Positions 63,697-64,000 of a stretch of 64,000 bases of DNA are shown piece after piece (within the stretch, counting starts at the first letter, position 1; the number at the start of each line of letters is the position of its first letter). The notes beneath the pieces were generated by a model. It saw only the letters and a program-made list of their open reading frames with translations. It made no database searches and was not told where the DNA came from. This stretch comes from Chrysemys picta bellii (lineage: Eukaryota > Chordata > Testudines > Emydidae): the NCBI RefSeq assembly GCF_011386835.1, contig NC_088800.1:18624572-18688571 (forward strand). Reading direction: 5' to 3'. The position numbers and the translations under genes are program-made.

Positions 63697-63885
63697 AAGC
63701 AGATGATGTAATAGCTTGCATTTAAATAGTTCTTCTGATTTGAAAACCTCAGGGCACTCTAAGTGGGTATGATTATTTCTATTTTATAGATGGGGAAACA
63801 GCATAGCTAAATTAAGGGACTTGCCCAAGGTCAGACAGAGAGTCAGTGGCAGAGCAGACAATAGCTCTAGGTATCTTAGCTCCCA
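63697..63885 (+). repeat. MIR/L2-type relic
   Basis: tagatggggaaacagcatag then gggacttgcccaaggtcaga is the MIR-related core. Lies in the PDE8A intron at the right edge. Confidence 0.6.
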
Positions 63886-63889
63886 GTGA

Positions 63890-64000
63890 GAGAGCTTCTG
63901 GAATAATGTGCCTAGTTCTAGTGCCCACAATTCAAGAAGGATGTTGATAAATTGGAGAGGGTTCAGAGAAGAGCCACAAGAATAATTAAACGATTAGAAA
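63890..64000 (+). repeat. CR1 LINE fragment, runs off the window
   Basis: tgcccacaattcaagaagga and ttggagagggttcagagaag are characteristic of the CR1 3' half. Truncated by the window edge. Confidence 0.75.

Overview
The window is vertebrate nuclear DNA, almost certainly from a turtle. The best lineage marker is two copies of a tRNA-headed SINE with a CR1-type tail, the arrangement known from tortoise Pol III SINEs. They sit among CR1 and RTE-type LINEs, Penelope-like elements (PLEs), MIR/L2 relics and many hAT-type DNA transposons with 8-bp target-site duplications (TSDs).

One protein-coding gene is present: PDE8A, the high-affinity, cAMP-specific phosphodiesterase 8A. It lies on the minus strand and enters from the right. 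Eighteen coding exons can be placed between 63009 and 13293. All have AG/GT borders and join without a phase break. They encode about 667 C-terminal residues: the end of the receiver-like domain, the PAS domain, the phosphorylation and Raf-1-binding linker, the whole HD-type catalytic domain and the stop codon. The first exons and the promoter lie beyond position 64000.

Layout: 1 to about 11.5 kb is downstream of the gene and holds only relic repeats, one SINE and PLE tails. About 11.55-13.29 kb is the probable AT-rich 3' UTR. 13.3-63.0 kb is PDE8A. Its larger introns (15.6-25.4, 27.2-32.5, 32.7-39.3, 39.7-45.4 and 52.5-58.9 kb) are crowded with transposons, several nested. 63.0-64.0 kb is intron with a MIR-like relic and a CR1 fragment.

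The least ordinary material is a set of PLE tail units. Three are head-to-head palindromes flanked by a single TSD, one lies inside another, and one longer copy still encodes a GIY-YIG domain. All but the smallest carry a conserved hairpin motif resembling a hammerhead ribozyme core (the short 6778-6880 copy keeps only its 3' part), and the stem changes in step between copies. A second short element family at 36.58 and 48.7 kb carries the same motif. No RNA genes, CRISPR arrays or second protein-coding gene were found.
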